From Roseobacter sp. SK209-2-6 (GTDB lineage Bacteria > Pseudomonadota > Alphaproteobacteria > Rhodobacterales > Rhodobacteraceae), in contig NZ_AAYC01000005.1 in NCBI RefSeq assembly GCF_000169455.1, positions 220,887-284,886 of the forward strand: 64,000 nt of DNA. The letters are read 5' to 3'. The notes under the pieces are model-generated. The model was not told where the DNA came from. It worked only from the letters and a program-made list of their open reading frames with translations, and ran no database searches. The number at the start of each line of letters is the position of its first letter. Position 1 is the first letter of the stretch. The translations under genes were made by a program, and so were the position numbers. Below are positions 34,820 through 43,402 of this stretch, piece by piece.

Positions 34820-35795
34820 GAGCCACCTCCCGTCCGGCAATCAGGCCGATAAGACCGCCCTTGGCAAAGAGCACCATGATCAAGAGCAGCAGGCCGAGGA
34901 AGATCTGCCAGTATTCGCTGATGCCCCCCAAGAGATGCTCTAGCAGGATGTAAACCGCAGCGCCCAAGAGCGGTGCGTAGAGACGCCCCACCCCGCCGAG
35001 GATCACAAAGATCATGATCTCGCCGCTGGTATGCCAGCTGAGCATGGTCGGGCTGACAAAGCGGTTGAGATCCGCAAAAAGCGCCCCGGCCAGGCCGGTG
35101 ATCGCGCCCGAGATCACAAAGGCCACCAGCCGCAGCTTGAAGGGGGTGAGACCCACGGTCTCGACCCGTTCTGCCGTCTGCCGCGATGCTGAAAGCGCCA
35201 GACCAAACGGCGAGCGCGCCAGCCGGGCAGAGAACCAGAGCGCCATTGCCAGCACCGCAAAGGCGATGGCAAAGAACTGAATCGGATCCAGAGTGTTGAG
35301 CCCAGGCATCTCGTTCCTGACCCAGATCGACAGCCCGTCCTCACCGCCATAGGCCGACCAGCTGATGGCGAAATAGTAGAGCATCTGCCCAAAGGCCAAG
35401 GTGATCATGATGAAATAGACGCCTGAGGTGCGCAAAGACAGCGCGCCGATCACCAGGGCCGCCAGCGCGCTTGCAACCACGGCAACCAGCCAGATCAGCG
35501 GCATCTGGTTGCTGCCCTCAAAGAGGAAGGGCCAGGTAAACAGCGGCTCATAGTTCTGCGCATGGGCCGCAAGTATGCCCATGGCGTAGCCACCAATACC
35601 AAAGAAAGCCGCATGGCCCAGGCTCACCAGCCCGCCGAGGCCGAGGGCGATATTGAGCCCCACGCCGGCCAGGGCCAGGATCGCCACCTTGGTGGCCAAG
35701 GTGATCACGAATGGCTCATCCATCTGCCAGGCCAGCAAAGGCACGCCCAGCAGGGAGGCCAGCAGAGCCGCGTTGATCAGTCTTTCACGTGTCAT
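34812..35795 (-). CDS. livM: Branched-chain amino acid-type ABC transporter permease, LivM
   Basis: Product of 327 aa from the ATG at 35795 (MTRERLINAALLASLLG), with GGAGG about 11 nt upstream; a GTG at 35804 is less likely because it abuts that site. About ten membrane helices are seen. The LivM segments GVGLNIALGLGGLVSLGHAAFFGIG (quoted in part) and RTSGVYFIMITLAFGQMLYY are present. The family imports amino acids, amides or urea-like compounds. Confidence 0.92.
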   Translation of the reverse strand: MTRERLINAALLASLLGVPLLAWQMDEPFVITLATKVAILALAGVGLNIALGLGGLVSLGHAAFFGIGGYAMGILAAHAQNYEPLFTWPFLFEGSNQMPLIWLVAVVASALAALVIGALSLRTSGVYFIMITLAFGQMLYYFAISWSAYGGEDGLSIWVRNEMPGLNTLDPIQFFAIAFAVLAMALWFSARLARSPFGLALSASRQTAERVETVGLTPFKLRLVAFVISGAITGLAGALFADLNRFVSPTMLSWHTSGEIMIFVILGGVGRLYAPLLGAAVYILLEHLLGGISEYWQIFLGLLLLIMVLFAKGGLIGLIAGREVAHD

Positions 35796-35796
35796 A

Positions 35797-36717
35797 TCAG
35801 GCACTCCCTCCGAACAGGCCCGAGGGGCGTACCAGCAGCACCAGCGCCATCAAGATATAGATCAGCATCGAGGCCAGCGAGGCCCCCAGCGAGGTGGCCG
35901 TCGCAGGCTCCATCATCAGAGCAAAGAGCAGCGGCAGGAAGACCCCGCCCAGGGTATCGGTCAGTCCCACCAGCAGCGCGCCCACCAAGGCTCCCTTGAT
36001 CGAGCCGATGCCGCCAATGACGATGACCACAAAGGCCAAGATCAGCACCGGCTCACCCATGCCGACCTGCACCGACTGGATGGCGCCCACCAGGGCGCCG
36101 GCCAGCCCGGCGAGGGCCGCACCCAGGGCAAAGACCAGGGTATAAAGCTTGGAGATATCCACGCCCAGCGCGGCAATCATTTCACGGTCGGCTTCGCCGG
36201 CGCGGATCTGGATACCGATGCGGGTGCGGGCGATCAGCCAGAACAGCCCGGCGCCGACCACCAACCCGATGGCAATAATAGTCAGGCGGTAAAGCGGATA
36301 CTTGATGCCGCCCGGCAGAGTTACGGGGCCGGAGAGATACTCCGGTACATCCAGGAATAGCGGGAAGGAGCCGAAAACCCAGCGGGTGCCTTCAGAGAAG
36401 ATCAGGATCAGCGCAAAGGTCGCCAGCACCTGATCCAGGTGGTCGCGATCATAAAGGCGGCGGATCACTGTGACCTCCACTAGGGCGCCCGCCGCCGCAG
36501 CAGCGGCAAGACTGGCCACCAGCGCCAGGAGGAAGGAGCCTGTGGCGCCGGCTACAGCGGCAGCGGCAAAGGCGCCGACCATATAGAGCGCGCCATGCGC
36601 CAGATTGATCAACCCCATGACGCCAAAGACCAGGGTCAGACCAGCAGCCATGAGGAAGAGCATGACCCCGAACTGCAAACCGTTCAGGACCTGCTCAAGA
36701 ATGAGAATGAGGGACAT
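35797..36717 (-). CDS. livH: Branched-chain amino acid-type ABC transporter permease, LivH
   Basis: Product of 306 aa. LivH hallmarks are QVLNGLQFGVMLFLMAAGLT near the start, FGVMGLINLAHGALYMVGAF, and a C-terminal IGGIGSIKGALVGALLVGL segment. About eight membrane helices are visible. It lies 58 nt after the binding-protein gene, with a GC-rich hairpin in the gap. Confidence 0.92.
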   Translation of the reverse strand: MSLILILEQVLNGLQFGVMLFLMAAGLTLVFGVMGLINLAHGALYMVGAFAAAAVAGATGSFLLALVASLAAAAAAGALVEVTVIRRLYDRDHLDQVLATFALILIFSEGTRWVFGSFPLFLDVPEYLSGPVTLPGGIKYPLYRLTIIAIGLVVGAGLFWLIARTRIGIQIRAGEADREMIAALGVDISKLYTLVFALGAALAGLAGALVGAIQSVQVGMGEPVLILAFVVIVIGGIGSIKGALVGALLVGLTDTLGGVFLPLLFALMMEPATATSLGASLASMLIYILMALVLLVRPSGLFGGSA

Positions 36718-36734
36718 TTTGGGAATTCCTTGCG

Positions 36735-36762
36735 CCGGGGCCGGCCGTGCCGCCCGCCCCGG
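36735..36762 (-). other. GC-rich hairpin between livK-type and livH genes
   Basis: CCGGGGC (36735-36741) pairs with GCCCCGG (36756-36762) around a 14-nt loop. It lies between the binding-protein gene and the permease genes, like the hairpin at 2401, and probably helps differential expression. Confidence 0.5.
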
Positions 36763-36775
36763 TTTTCAAGGTCTC

Positions 36776-37912
36776 TTACATATTGCACTCAGCGGCATAG
36801 GCGTCAGCATGGTTGCTGAGGCCGGTAGCCACGATCTTATTGGTGAAGACATCGCCTTCCTGGATAACTTCGCGCACGTAAATGTTCTGCACCGGGTGAT
36901 TGTTCGGGCCGAACTTGAAGTCGCCACGCACCGAGTCGAACTCTGCCGCCTGAAGTGCGGCACGGAAGGCATCCTGATCCTTCACATCGGCCTTGTCCAA
37001 GGCGCTGAGGATCAGGTTGGCGGTGTCATAGCCCTGGCTGGCATAGAGCGACGGCAGGCGGCCGTATTTCTCCTGGAAGGCCGAAACGAAGGTTGCATTG
37101 GCCGCATTGTCCAGATCCTTGTTCCACTGCGAGGTGTTCTTTACACCGAGAGCAGCGGCGCCAACCGCCTGCAGGATCCCCTGATCAAAGCTGAACGCCG
37201 GGCCGACCACGGGCAAATCCACGCCGCTATCGGCATATTGCTTCAGGAAAGAAATCCCCATGCCGCCGGGCAGGAAGAAATAGACTGAGTCTGCGCCCGA
37301 AGCCCGGATCTGGGCAATTTCCGCCGCATAGTCGGTTTGGCCCAGTTTGGTATAGGTTTCACCGGCCAGACCGCCGTCATACATGCGCTTGTAACCGGTC
37401 AGCGCATCCTTGCCCGCCGGGTAGTTCGGCGCCAGAATGTAGCTGTTCTTCAGACCCGCATCATTGGCGTAGGCCCCGGCCGCCTCATGCAGGTTGTCGT
37501 TCTGCCAGGCCACGTTGAAATAATTCTGATGACAGCGCTTGCCCGCCAGCACCGAAGGTCCGGCATTCGGGGAAAGGTAAAAGACCCCCTGCGCCGTGGC
37601 CGAGGGCACAACCGCCATGGCCAGGTTGGACCAGATGATACCGGTCATGATATCGACCTTTTCCGATTGGATCATCTGATCTGCAATCTGAACTGCGCTT
37701 TCCGGCTTGCGCTGATCGTCTTCGATCACCACTTCCACGTCATCACGTCCGGCGGCCTCGATGGCCAGCATGAACCCGTCGCGCACATCCACGCCCAAAC
37801 CAGCGCCGCCGCCGGACAGGGTTGTGATCATGCCGATTTTGGTATCAGCCTGCGCACCAAGTGCCAGAGCCGATACCGCTGTGGCCAGAGCCAGTGACTT
37901 CAGAGCTTTCAT
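36776..37912 (-). CDS. Branched-chain amino acid-type ABC transporter substrate-binding protein
   Basis: Product of 378 aa with a signal peptide (MKALKSLALATAVSALALGAQA, cut about residue 22). The Leu/Ile/Val-binding-protein fold shows GMITTLSGGGAGLGVDVRDGF (quoted in part), EDDQRKPESAVQIADQMI, and a middle segment NAGPSVLAGKRCHQNYFNVAWQ. Such proteins bind amino acids, aromatic compounds, urea or other small polar molecules, so the ligand is open. The neighbouring soxBDAG suggests an N-methylated amino acid or related amine. It is the first gene of the leftward transporter operon. A strong GGGAGGAAAG precedes the ATG. Confidence 0.9.
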   Translation of the reverse strand: MKALKSLALATAVSALALGAQADTKIGMITTLSGGGAGLGVDVRDGFMLAIEAAGRDDVEVVIEDDQRKPESAVQIADQMIQSEKVDIMTGIIWSNLAMAVVPSATAQGVFYLSPNAGPSVLAGKRCHQNYFNVAWQNDNLHEAAGAYANDAGLKNSYILAPNYPAGKDALTGYKRMYDGGLAGETYTKLGQTDYAAEIAQIRASGADSVYFFLPGGMGISFLKQYADSGVDLPVVGPAFSFDQGILQAVGAAALGVKNTSQWNKDLDNAANATFVSAFQEKYGRLPSLYASQGYDTANLILSALDKADVKDQDAFRAALQAAEFDSVRGDFKFGPNNHPVQNIYVREVIQEGDVFTNKIVATGLSNHADAYAAECNM

Positions 37913-37979
37913 GTCTTTCCTCCCAAAACAGTTTTAACTTCGAATTCGCGTTAGTCGCGATTATGGCTTGGCTTACTAT

Positions 37980-37996
37980 TTCCGCTTTGGGCGGAA
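37980..37996. promoter_or_regulatory. Inverted repeat TTCCGC-N5-GCGGAA, candidate operator
   Basis: Perfect 6-bp arms 69-85 nt upstream of the substrate-binding-protein start. The arm sequence resembles that of the palindrome at 55512-55528, but the spacing differs. The regulator is unknown. Confidence 0.35.
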
Positions 37997-38230
37997 TGCG
38001 CCAGCTCTTGTTCGCCTCTTTTCACCCTCTGGAACCGGAACCCTGGCATGGGTTGACAGCAACAGAGGCCAAGACTTTCTAAAACTGTAGGCAGCAAACA
38101 TGTTTTATTTCAAGATTAAAATATTGAACCCTAAAATATAAATCTCCTCAGGTCCGCGCTCCAGCCCTGCGGCAATCTCCACTCTTTAGGAGTGAAAACC
38201 TGGCTCTGAACCGAACAATACACTATTTTT

Positions 38231-38269
38231 GCAAAACAAAAGGCCCTCTTTACCTGGGGCAAAGAGGGC
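38231..38269 (-). terminator. Terminator of nnrS
   Basis: On the minus strand the stem GCCCTCTTT/AAAGAGGGC (38261-38269 and 38243-38251) is followed by CTTTTGTTTTGC. It lies 25 nt after the nnrS stop at 38294. Confidence 0.8.
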
Positions 38270-38293
38270 AAGTTCAGGGACAAAACAAATGAA

Positions 38294-39511
38294 CTATTGT
38301 GGGCTGGGCCGTGCCTGCGGTGGCGCGCTGGCTTTGCGTTTTGCGGCATTTCCTTGCACAAGCCAGGGCAGCAGCCGCAGCGAAACCAGAGCAAAAGCCA
38401 GTGTCCAAAGCGCCGCAGCACCATGAATGGCTCCGAGGTCAAACCCCTCAAAGACGCGATCAGCAGAGCGCAGGGCAGCAGCACCACAAAGCAGTGCAAA
38501 GGCTAGTGTCAGAAGCGGCCCCGCGACCAGGTCCCGCCCGGTATGCCCCATTGAGGCCCGCATCATTACCGCAACGGTCATGCCGCCAATACCGCCAATG
38601 CCCAGGATATGAACCGCCGCGGCCTGTTCCATCAGCTCCAGGGCGGCAAAGCCAGCCACAAAGAGCCCCAGTGGGATGAAGGCATAGGCCAGATGCAGCA
38701 TCAACAAGATTGCCGAGGTCAGTACAGAACTGCCACGCCAACGGGTGAGCCGGGCCATATGCAGCACCCCTGCTATCATCAGCAACACCGCCGCAAACAG
38801 GCTGCCCGGCGCTAAGACCCAAGCCAACAGAGCGGCCGCTCCGAAGGCGAGCGAGACCCCGTCGAATCGTGAGAAAGGTACCGGCAGTGGCGCCTCCTGA
38901 CCGCGGGTTTTGACCAGCCAGTTGCGGGTGAAACTGGGAATGATACGCCCACCGATCAGCATGATCAGAAAAATCAGCAGCGCGATACCCAAACGGCGAC
39001 TATAGTCAGAGATGCCCGCGCTCATCACCTCAAGATGGAAACAGAGGTTGGCAAGGGTAAACAAGGAGACCGGCATCAGCACTTTGAGGTTGCGCCAGTT
39101 TTTCCCCGCAACAATTTCCCGTGCGATCATAGCCGCAACCAGGACCAAAAAAGCACAATCAATCAAAAGTGCAGCAACGGGGCCAACGAAACCCGTCCAA
39201 AGGACCATGCGCCCGAGGATCCAAAGTGCAAACAGAGCCGCCAGGGGCCATCCCCGCACCGGCAAACGGCCGGTCCAGTTTGGCACCGCCGTGAACAGAA
39301 ACCCTGCGAGAACAGCACTACCATAGCCAAAGACCATTTCGTGAATATGCCAATCGACAGCAGCAAAGGGCCCATTGTAATCCAGTACACCTTGCCAGAT
39401 CAGCACCCACAGGGGCACCGCGATCAGACCGGTCAGAATTGTAGCTGCAAAAAAGGGCCTAAACCCGTAGGAAAACAAGGCAGGACCAGTAAAAGCTTGG
39501 CGGGGTTTCAT
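38294..39511 (-). CDS. nnrS: NnrS family membrane protein (nitric oxide stress)
   Basis: Product of 405 aa with about twelve membrane segments. NnrS marks include FSYGFRPFFAATILTGLIAV near the start, DWHIHEMVFGYGSAVLAGFL (His-rich, likely heme/copper ligands), and the C-terminal HILGIGGIGGMTVAVMMRAS with GHTGR following. NnrS is a heme- and copper-containing membrane protein that protects against nitric oxide damage and is part of NnrR regulons. A GAGGAG site precedes the ATG. The gene is divergent from nnrR. Confidence 0.93.
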   Translation of the reverse strand: MKPRQAFTGPALFSYGFRPFFAATILTGLIAVPLWVLIWQGVLDYNGPFAAVDWHIHEMVFGYGSAVLAGFLFTAVPNWTGRLPVRGWPLAALFALWILGRMVLWTGFVGPVAALLIDCAFLVLVAAMIAREIVAGKNWRNLKVLMPVSLFTLANLCFHLEVMSAGISDYSRRLGIALLIFLIMLIGGRIIPSFTRNWLVKTRGQEAPLPVPFSRFDGVSLAFGAAALLAWVLAPGSLFAAVLLMIAGVLHMARLTRWRGSSVLTSAILLMLHLAYAFIPLGLFVAGFAALELMEQAAAVHILGIGGIGGMTVAVMMRASMGHTGRDLVAGPLLTLAFALLCGAAALRSADRVFEGFDLGAIHGAAALWTLAFALVSLRLLPWLVQGNAAKRKASAPPQARPSPQ

Positions 39512-39649
39512 CTTTGGCTCCTCAGAGGGGGGATCGCGCAGGTGATCCTCTGACTAGGTGGGGCTTGCAATGGAAAGGGCTATTTGCCTTCCAATCACTG
39601 GCAGGTGTTTTCTCCTGCCCAGCTATCGGGTATTTGCAAAAGACACACT

Positions 39650-39663
39650 TTGTCCTGCCTCAA
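39650..39663. promoter_or_regulatory. NNR-type box between nnrS and nnrR
   Basis: TTGTCCTGCCTCAA fits TTG-N8-CAA, the outer frame of Crp/Fnr-family sites, with weak inner bases. Its centre is about 54 nt before the nnrR start and 145 nt before nnrS. It could allow autoregulation. It is weaker than the nos and nor boxes. Confidence 0.4.
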
Positions 39664-39710
39664 ACTTGGGACATAATCCCGAACGCAGGTCCACCAGATG
39701 GGGAATACTC

Positions 39711-40406
39711 TTGGCCAAACTTGATGAAAGCCTTCTGGTTGGATTACCACCCTTCTCTCTGCTCAAGCGGCCGCAGATCCGTGAGATCCTCGATCAGGCG
39801 CAATCCAAACGCTATGATCATGACACTGTGATCTTTCGCGAAGACTATGAGGCGGATCGGTTTTACCTGTTGCTCGACGGGTATCTGAGGGTTGTGCGAA
39901 CCACACCGGACGGGGAGCAGATCATCGCGCTGCATATCTCTCCTGGGCAATTGTTTGGCATCGCACCTGCATTGGAGCGTGATACCTACCCAGCAACAGC
40001 AGTGGCCGCGACAGAGTCTATCGCTCTATCCTGGCCTGTCAGACTGTGGACGCAGTTCACTCAAAACTACCCTGGCTTTGCCACTGAAAGCTATAGGACC
40101 CTGGGCTCACGCCTGGGGGAAATGCAGACCCGGATTACCGAACTTGCTACCCAAGCCGTGGAGCAGCGGGTTGCCGCGGCCCTGATGCGCCTGGTCAGCC
40201 AATCGGGCCGAAAGGTTGAGGAAGGCATCGAAATCGCCTTCCCGATCACCCGGCAGAATGTTTCGGAGATGACCGGCACCACGCTGCACACCGTTAGCAG
40301 GCTTCTTTCTGCCTGGGAGAAATCCGGGATAGTCCATTCCACCCGCAAACACATTACGGTGACAGATCCACATCGCCTGATGCTGCTCAGCGGGGCGCAG
40401 GGCTAA
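39711..40406 (+). CDS. nnrR: Crp/Fnr-family regulator, NnrR/NNR type
   Basis: Product of 231 aa with TTG as probable start at 39711 (reads MAKLDESLLVGLPPFSLL); GGGGAA lies 5 nt upstream. The open frame extends to 39558, but the extra 51 residues look non-coding. A cyclic-nucleotide-binding-like domain covers about 15-130. A winged helix with ITRQNVSEMTGTTLHTVSRL (about 183-202) follows. There is no cysteine, so no FNR-type iron-sulfur cluster. The recognition helix has His where FNR has Glu (LHTVSR). NnrR proteins sense nitric oxide and activate nor, nos and nir genes. The context with nnrS, nor and nnrU supports this name. Confidence 0.85.
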   Translation: MAKLDESLLVGLPPFSLLKRPQIREILDQAQSKRYDHDTVIFREDYEADRFYLLLDGYLRVVRTTPDGEQIIALHISPGQLFGIAPALERDTYPATAVAATESIALSWPVRLWTQFTQNYPGFATESYRTLGSRLGEMQTRITELATQAVEQRVAAALMRLVSQSGRKVEEGIEIAFPITRQNVSEMTGTTLHTVSRLLSAWEKSGIVHSTRKHITVTDPHRLMLLSGAQG

Positions 40407-40669
40407 GCGCCTGATTTGCGCCCGCCTACAGGAGGTGCGGCATCACAGTCTTCGCAGCATTTCTCAGCGGATGCTTGTCGCATCGCCTGGGTGAGCTCAT
40501 CTCGATCCTGATCATATTCGCGGCAAACATCATCCAGATCGCAGAATGTCACAAAGGGACAGCCTGGGCACAGCATGCCCCTTTGCCAAAAGACCTGAGC
40601 ACAGCCGGGTCTCTGCTTTAGCAAGTGCGACAGGCTCTGTTTCCAAAGATCCTGATCTGAATCTTGCAT
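40403..40669 (-). CDS. Small cysteine-rich DUF1858-like protein
   Basis: Product of 88 aa from the ATG at 40669 (MQDSDQDLWKQSLSHLL), with GGGAGG upstream; a TTG two codons earlier is possible. The core RPGCAQVFWQRGMLCPGCPF fits the pattern of the DUF1858/ScdA-N redox domain (hydrophobic vf..gm.C.gC). More cysteines follow (FCDLDDVC, KCCEDC). The protein could hold a metal or nitric oxide-sensitive thiols. It is convergent with nnrR (3-nt stop overlap) and divergent from norC, sharing the box at 40718. A role in nitric oxide response is inferred from position. Confidence 0.7.
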   Translation of the reverse strand: MQDSDQDLWKQSLSHLLKQRPGCAQVFWQRGMLCPGCPFVTFCDLDDVCREYDQDRDELTQAMRQASAEKCCEDCDAAPPVGGRKSGA

Positions 40670-40717
40670 GGGCAACCCTCCTCCCCACTACTTACCCACA
40701 GGCAATCCCCCTGATCT

Positions 40718-40731
40718 TTGCGTTTGCACAA
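40718..40731. promoter_or_regulatory. NnrR-type box upstream of norCBQD
   Basis: TTGCGTTTGCACAA matches TTGCG-N4-CACAA, the motif I recall for NnrR sites in Rhodobacter sphaeroides. Its centre is 67 nt before the norC start and 55 nt before the divergent DUF1858-like gene, so it may serve both. The nos box at 8945 has almost the same distance to its gene. Confidence 0.75.
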
Positions 40732-40791
40732 CTTTTCGGATGACAGAGAAAGCTAGGCATAGACATCCGCAACTGTAGTCAGGACCGCGAT

Positions 40792-41244
40792 ATGTCTGAA
40801 TTCCTAACCAAGGCGCGGGCCAGGAACGTCTTTTACGGAGGCTCTTTGTTCTTCGTCGTCGTTTTTGTGGCCATGACCGCGCAAAGCCACCGCTTCATTG
40901 TGGAAAAGTCCACCGCCGGAATGGAGCTGAGCGAAGAGGTGGTCAAAGGGAAACACATCTGGGAGCGCCACTCCTGCATCAACTGCCACACCCTGCATGG
41001 GGAGGGTGCCTATTTTGCACCTGAGGTCGGCAATGTGATGACACGCTGGGGCGTTTTGGATGAACCAGAAGAGGCCTTTGAAATGCTGGATGCCTGGATG
41101 AAATCCCAGCCCACCGGCATCGAAGGTCGCCGCCAGATGCCTCAATTCAACCTGACCGAAGAAGAGACCCGAGCCCTGTCTGAATTCCTGCGTTGGGCGG
41201 ATCAGACCGACACTCAGAACTGGCCTCCGAATGATGCGGGCTAA
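40792..41244 (+). CDS. norC: Nitric oxide reductase cytochrome c subunit
   Basis: Product of 150 aa. A single N-terminal membrane anchor (FYGGSLFFVVVFVAMTAQS) is followed by a periplasmic cytochrome c domain with heme motif CINCH at about 63-67 and a likely Met ligand in QMPQF near 120. It passes electrons to NorB. The start at 40792 agrees with the family N terminus. norB follows after 12 nt. Confidence 0.97.
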   Translation: MSEFLTKARARNVFYGGSLFFVVVFVAMTAQSHRFIVEKSTAGMELSEEVVKGKHIWERHSCINCHTLHGEGAYFAPEVGNVMTRWGVLDEPEEAFEMLDAWMKSQPTGIEGRRQMPQFNLTEEETRALSEFLRWADQTDTQNWPPNDAG

Positions 41245-41256
41245 GGGAGAGAGAGA

Positions 41257-42600
41257 ATGAAATACCAATCACAAAAAGTGGCCTATGCCTATTTCATAGT
41301 GGCCATGGCGCTCTTTGCCATTCAGGTACTGGGCGGCCTTCTAGCCGGGTGGATCTATGTTTCGCCCAATTTCCTCAGCGAGCTTCTGCCCTTTAACATC
41401 GTGCGGATGCTCCATACCAATGCACTGATCGTCTGGCTCCTGCTGGGCTTCTTTGGGGCCGCCTACTTCCTTGTGCCCGAAGAATCAGAACGTGAGTTGT
41501 TTTCAACCAAGCTGGCCTATATCCAGCTGGCCATTCTTGTCGTCGGCACTCTGGGCGCCGTTGGTTCCTACCTGGTCGGCATCCATGGCGGGCGCGAGTT
41601 CCTGGAGCAGCCTCTCTGGGTCAAATTCGGCATCCTGGTGGCGGCAGTGATCTTCCTGATCAACATCACCCTCACCGTGCTGGCTGGCCGCAAAACCGCG
41701 ATCACCAATATCCTGTTGATGGGGCTTTGGCTCCTGTGCCTGCTCTGGGTCTTTGCCTTTATCAACCCGGACAACCTCTCCCTCGACAAAATGTACTGGT
41801 GGTTTGTGGTGCACCTCTGGGTCGAAGCGACCTGGGAGCTGGTGATGGCCGCCATCCTTGGTTACCTGATGCTGAAACTCACCGGTGTTGACCGTGAAGT
41901 CGTTGAGAAATGGCTCTACATCATCGTGGCAACCGCGCTCTTCTCCGGCATCCTCGGGACTGGTCACCACTTTTATTGGATCGGCACACCTGGTTACTGG
42001 CAGTGGATCGGCTCGATCTTCTCCACCTTCGAGGTTGCGCCATTCTTTGCGATGATGTGCTTTGCCTTTGTCATGGTCTGGAAGGGCCGCAAGAACCACC
42101 CCAACAAGGCCGCACTTCTGTGGTCGCTGGGCGCATCCACCGTTGCCTTCTTTGGCGCTGGCGTCTGGGGCTTCCTGCACACTTTGCATGGGGTGAACTA
42201 CTATACCCATGGCACCCAGATCACTGCAGCCCACGGTCACCTGGCCTTCTATGGAGCCTATGTGGCGATGAACCTGGCGATCTTCAGCTATGCGATGCCG
42301 ATCCTGCGTGGACGTGATCCCTACAATCAGGTTCTGAACATGGCGTCTTTCTGGCTGATGACTGGCGGCATGGCCTTCATGACCTTCGTCTTGACCTTTG
42401 CCGGCACCATCCAGACCCACATGCAGCGCATCGTTGGCGACTACTACATGGATGTACAGGAACAGCTGGGTCTCTTCTACCTGATGCGCCTAGGCTCCGG
42501 TGCGGTCTTTGTGATCGGTGCACTTCTGTTCATCTACAGCCAGGTTGTTGCCCGCCGTGAGGTGGTCTCCCCCGGTTCCGCAGCAGTCCCCGGAGAATAA
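41257..42600 (+). CDS. norB: Nitric oxide reductase catalytic subunit (cNor type)
   Basis: Product of 447 aa with about twelve helices. It reduces two NO to N2O in the inner membrane. Histidine ligands are visible in MLHTNALIVWLLLGFFGAAY (quoted in part), VVHLWVEATWELV, GTGHHFYWIG and TLHGVNYYTHGTQITAAHGH (quoted in part). Glu residues of the active-site channel (WVEATWE) are present. The length without an N-terminal quinol-oxidising extension, together with norC, shows the cytochrome c-dependent form. norQ starts 4 nt after the stop. Confidence 0.98.
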   Translation: MKYQSQKVAYAYFIVAMALFAIQVLGGLLAGWIYVSPNFLSELLPFNIVRMLHTNALIVWLLLGFFGAAYFLVPEESERELFSTKLAYIQLAILVVGTLGAVGSYLVGIHGGREFLEQPLWVKFGILVAAVIFLINITLTVLAGRKTAITNILLMGLWLLCLLWVFAFINPDNLSLDKMYWWFVVHLWVEATWELVMAAILGYLMLKLTGVDREVVEKWLYIIVATALFSGILGTGHHFYWIGTPGYWQWIGSIFSTFEVAPFFAMMCFAFVMVWKGRKNHPNKAALLWSLGASTVAFFGAGVWGFLHTLHGVNYYTHGTQITAAHGHLAFYGAYVAMNLAIFSYAMPILRGRDPYNQVLNMASFWLMTGGMAFMTFVLTFAGTIQTHMQRIVGDYYMDVQEQLGLFYLMRLGSGAVFVIGALLFIYSQVVARREVVSPGSAAVPGE

Positions 42601-42603
42601 GCA

Positions 42604-43398
42604 ATGAACGCGATCAATACGCCTCAGCTGCCCTTTTATCAGCCCGCCGGAAACGAATGCGCGCTGTTTGAAATGGCCCATGACAACGGTTTACCCCTTC
42701 TTCTGAAGGGGCCCACCGGCTGCGGCAAGACGCGGTTCGTAGAACATATGGCAGCCCGTCTTGGGCTGCCCCTCTACACCGTTGCCTGCCATGATGACCT
42801 CTCTGCCGCTGACCTGATCGGGCGCTATCTGCTAAAGGGCGGCGAGACCGTCTGGGTCGATGGCCCCCTCACCCGCGCGGTGCGTGAGGGCGGCATTTGT
42901 TACCTCGATGAAGTGGTCGAAGCGCGCAAGGATGTGGCCGTGGTGCTGCACCCGCTGACCGATGACCGGCGCAGGTTGATGATCGACCGCACCGGCGAAG
43001 AACTGGTGGCACCAAGTAACTTCATGCTGGTGGCCAGCTACAACCCCGGTTACCAGAACATTCTGAAAAAGCTGAAACCCTCGACCCGGCAGCGCTTTCT
43101 CTCTGCCAGTTTCGATTTCCCGGCACCTGCGGATGAAACCGCCGTTGTTGCCGCCGAAAGTGGACTGGATCAGGAACGTGCAGCCAATCTAGTGCGCCTT
43201 GCAGGCCATATCCGCAAACTCTCCGGCATGGATCTGGAAGAGGGCGTCTCAACCCGTCTGTTGATCTATGCGGGCACCTTGATAGCCAAGGGCATGAGCG
43301 TGGATGCAGCACTCGAAGCAGCCATTATTGCGCCTCTCAGTGACGAAGAAGAGGTTTGCCAGGCCCTGCGTGACCTCGCAGCCAGCGTATACGGATAA
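42604..43398 (+). CDS. norQ: NorQ, MoxR-type AAA ATPase
   Basis: Product of 264 aa with Walker A GPTGCGKT at 36-43, Walker B GICYLDEVVEAR near 98, and sensor region VASYNPGYQN near 143. With NorD it activates the NorCB complex, probably by inserting the non-heme iron FeB. Its coupling with norD (4 nt apart) is the norm in denitrifiers. Confidence 0.96.
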   Translation: MNAINTPQLPFYQPAGNECALFEMAHDNGLPLLLKGPTGCGKTRFVEHMAARLGLPLYTVACHDDLSAADLIGRYLLKGGETVWVDGPLTRAVREGGICYLDEVVEARKDVAVVLHPLTDDRRRLMIDRTGEELVAPSNFMLVASYNPGYQNILKKLKPSTRQRFLSASFDFPAPADETAVVAAESGLDQERAANLVRLAGHIRKLSGMDLEEGVSTRLLIYAGTLIAKGMSVDAALEAAIIAPLSDEEEVCQALRDLAASVYG

Positions 43399-43402
43399 AG
43401 CC

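Larger units (their letters stand above)
37913..38293. other. Intergenic region between transporter operon and nnrS
   Basis: The region of 381 nt holds no gene that I can support. It contains the promoter region of the transporter operon, with an inverted repeat TTCCGC-N5-GCGGAA at 37980-37996 (69-85 nt before the binding-protein start) and a shorter TCGCG-N5-CGCGA at 37946-37960. The nnrS terminator is at 38231-38269. The middle part (38080-38140) is AT-rich. Confidence 0.55.
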
